7,744 nt of DNA. It comes from Domibacillus sp. GTDB taxonomy: Bacteria; Bacillota; Bacilli; Bacillales; Domibacillaceae. The stretch spans positions 1 through 7,744 of the forward strand of contig JAPSKG010000106.1 in assembly GCA_031177795.1 (NCBI GenBank), written 5' to 3'. The position numbers were made by a program, and so were the translations under genes. Positions 6,946 through 7,744 of the stretch are shown one piece after another (the first letter of the stretch is position 1; every line of letters starts with the position of its first letter). The notes under the pieces are model-generated. The model had not been told where the DNA came from and made no database searches. It saw only the letters and a list, made by a program, of their open reading frames with translations.

Positions 6946-6954
6946 ATTTTAACA
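6946..6954 (-). promoter_or_regulatory. Putative extended -10 promoter for ywiB-argS
   Basis: The minus strand reads TGTTAAAAT: a TG one base ahead of a TAAAAT -10 box, the extended -10 pattern. No convincing -35 is present at 16-18 bases (CCGCAA or GCCGCA there), which fits an extended -10 promoter. Transcription would start near 6939, giving a leader of about 26 bases that is too short for a T-box or riboswitch. Confidence 0.5.
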
Positions 6955-6966
6955 CAGAACGAATGA

Positions 6967-7152
6967 TTTTGCGGCAGTGCATTTATGAATTACCTTTTTC
7001 TCCGCGCGTTTTTAATTCATTTTGGCGCAATTCTTACTTGTCTGGCGCAATTTTAGTATCAATCAGCTTTTTTGCGCCATCTGCCGGCAGAATTGCGCCA
7101 TTTTACAAGTTAAATGCGCCGTTTTTCCGAGGCAAAGGCAAAAAGCAAGAAT
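6967..7152. other. Intergenic region without genes between ywiB promoter and speB terminator
   Basis: Apart from the GCGC-cored repeat array (about 7003-7121) I see no gene here. Plus-strand reading frames across it lack ribosome binding sites and family resemblance. There is no T-box (no AGGGTGG-type antiterminator sequence) and no riboswitch core that I recognise. Confidence 0.6.
7003..7121. repeat. Phased array of GCGC-cored repeats (TGGCGCAATT type, both orientations)
   Basis: Two direct copies of TGGCGCAATT lie at 7023-7032 and 7043-7052. Three copies in the opposite orientation follow: TTGCGCCA at 7072-7079, AATTGCGCCA at 7091-7100 and TGCGCC at 7115-7120. A degenerate core is at 7004-7007. 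The GCGC cores begin at 7004, 7025, 7045, 7074, 7095 and 7116, with spacings of 21, 20, 29, 21 and 21 bases, close to two helical turns. Spacers also match: ACTTGT before the second copy (7036-7041) and its complement ACAAGT after the fourth (7105-7110), so 7036-7052 and 7091-7110 could form an imperfect long hairpin. It could be a multi-site operator upstream of ywiB-argS, a bent-DNA or cruciform region, or a member of a dispersed intergenic repeat family. Function is unknown. Confidence 0.75.
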
Positions 7153-7189
7153 AAAGGGCTGCCTCATTAAGTTAAAGAGGCAGCCCTTT
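7153..7189 (-). terminator. Intrinsic terminator of speB
   Basis: A perfect 13-base stem (7153-7165 with 7177-7189) encloses an 11-base A/T-rich loop. It begins a few bases after the speB stop. On the minus strand the release tract is modest (UUUAUUCUU); on the plus strand it is stronger, so the hairpin is probably bidirectional or also blocks read-through from the other side. Confidence 0.88.
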
Positions 7190-7193
7190 TTTA

Positions 7194-7744
7194 TTAAAAG
7201 AAACCGAGCAGCATTTCACGAATAATCTTTGATGCCGTGTTGGCTGTTTGCTCAGAATTATCGTAAATCGGTGCAACTTCTACAAGATCAGCACCAATTA
7301 CGTTTACATCAGATTTTGCAATGGCATGAATAGAAGCCAGCAGTTCTTTAGAAGTGATTCCTCCGGCGTCTACTGTGCCTGTTCCCGGCGCATGAGCCGG
7401 ATCTAAAACATCAATGTCGATTGTTACATAAACCGGACGGCCTGCCAGCGCTGGCAAAATTTCTTTTAATGGCTCCAGCACTTCAAATTTTGAAATGTGC
7501 ATCCCATTTTCTTTTGCCCATTGAAACTCTTCTTTCATGCCCGAACGAATGCCGAATGAGTAAACATTGGACGGCCCGATGTGCTCAGCAATTTTGCGAA
7601 TCGGCGTTGAATGAGACAACGGCTCGCCTTCATACTCTGTGCGCAAATCCGTGTGTGCATCAAAATGAATAATTGCCAGGTTATCGTATTTTTTCGCTGC
7701 TGCTTTCATGACCGGCCAGGACACTAAATGCTCGCCGCCCATGC
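7194..7744 (-). CDS. speB: Agmatinase (partial, 5' part outside window)
   Basis: The C-terminal 182 residues of an arginase/agmatinase-family enzyme, which hydrolyses agmatine to putrescine and urea with a two-manganese centre; full Bacillus SpeB is about 290 residues. All metal-binding motifs of this part are present: GGEH (residues 2-5 of the fragment), HFDAHTDLR (26-34, ligands Asp28, His30, Asp32) and DIDVLDPAHAPGTGT (109-123, ligands Asp109 and Asp111). The Met at 7742 is the internal residue just before GGEH, not the start, so the frame continues past the right edge. The C-terminus EMLLGFF is followed by tandem stops TAATAA and a hairpin terminator. In Bacillus the gene normally lies next to speE (spermidine synthase), expected just to the right. 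Agmatinase is favoured over arginase by close agreement with B. subtilis SpeB as I remember it. Confidence 0.95.
   Translation of the reverse strand, partial: MGGEHLVSWPVMKAAAKKYDNLAIIHFDAHTDLRTEYEGEPLSHSTPIRKIAEHIGPSNVYSFGIRSGMKEEFQWAKENGMHISKFEVLEPLKEILPALAGRPVYVTIDIDVLDPAHAPGTGTVDAGGITSKELLASIHAIAKSDVNVIGADLVEVAPIYDNSEQTANTASKIIREMLLGFF

Noticed and set aside
7003..7121. CRISPR array
   Set aside because: The repeats are only about 8-10 bases, occur in both orientations and have 10-19 base spacers, unlike CRISPR repeats and spacers; no cas genes are present.
6585..7154. Plus-strand 189-residue open frame opposite ywiB and into the intergenic array
   Set aside because: It runs antisense through ywiB, has low-complexity hydrophobic composition and no ribosome binding site; its length reflects the A/T bias of the opposite gene.
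6914..7193. T-box or riboswitch ahead of ywiB-argS
   Set aside because: No T-box consensus or antiterminator is visible, and the predicted transcription start lies only about 26 bases before ywiB.

Overview
The window looks like a stretch of a low-to-mid GC Bacillaceae-type Firmicute chromosome. The argS product has the 556-residue length I recall for Bacillus, strong AGGAGG-type ribosome binding sites precede most genes, GTG and TTG starts are common, and the speB/ywiB/argS/fadF content matches Bacillus families. The gene order differs from what I recall of B. subtilis 168 and resembles the fadF-hbd-acd-acd clusters of other Bacillaceae. Every gene I can support is on the minus strand, so the region reads from right to left.

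From the right: a 5'-truncated speB (agmatinase, polyamine synthesis) enters at the window edge and ends in a strong hairpin terminator. Next is a 280-base intergenic region. Its speB-proximal part holds an unusual array of GCGC-cored repeats spaced about 21 bases apart. Its left end holds a probable extended -10 promoter for ywiB (DUF1934) and argS (arginyl-tRNA synthetase). These two genes overlap by 4 bases. argS ends at a long intrinsic terminator.

A second transcription unit then begins, with a promoter carrying a sequence very like the Bacillus FadR (fatty-acid degradation regulator) operator. It reads fadF (membrane iron-sulfur oxidoreductase), hbd (3-hydroxyacyl-CoA dehydrogenase), an acyl-CoA dehydrogenase with two internal deletions, and a second, normal-looking acyl-CoA dehydrogenase that runs off the left edge. 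The last two overlap by 4 bases (ATGA). Together these form a beta-oxidation cassette: the dehydrogenases oxidise acyl-CoA and pass electrons, presumably through ETF, to FadF and the quinone pool, while Hbd performs the second oxidation. A thiolase, which I would expect between fadF and hbd in related clusters, is absent from that position.

Most of the window is ordinary metabolism. The points most worth a second look are the phased GCGC array, the compact acyl-CoA dehydrogenase missing both FAD-contact motifs of its C-terminal domain, the FadR-like operator, and the missing thiolase. I see no mobile element, CRISPR array, tRNA, rRNA or defence system.
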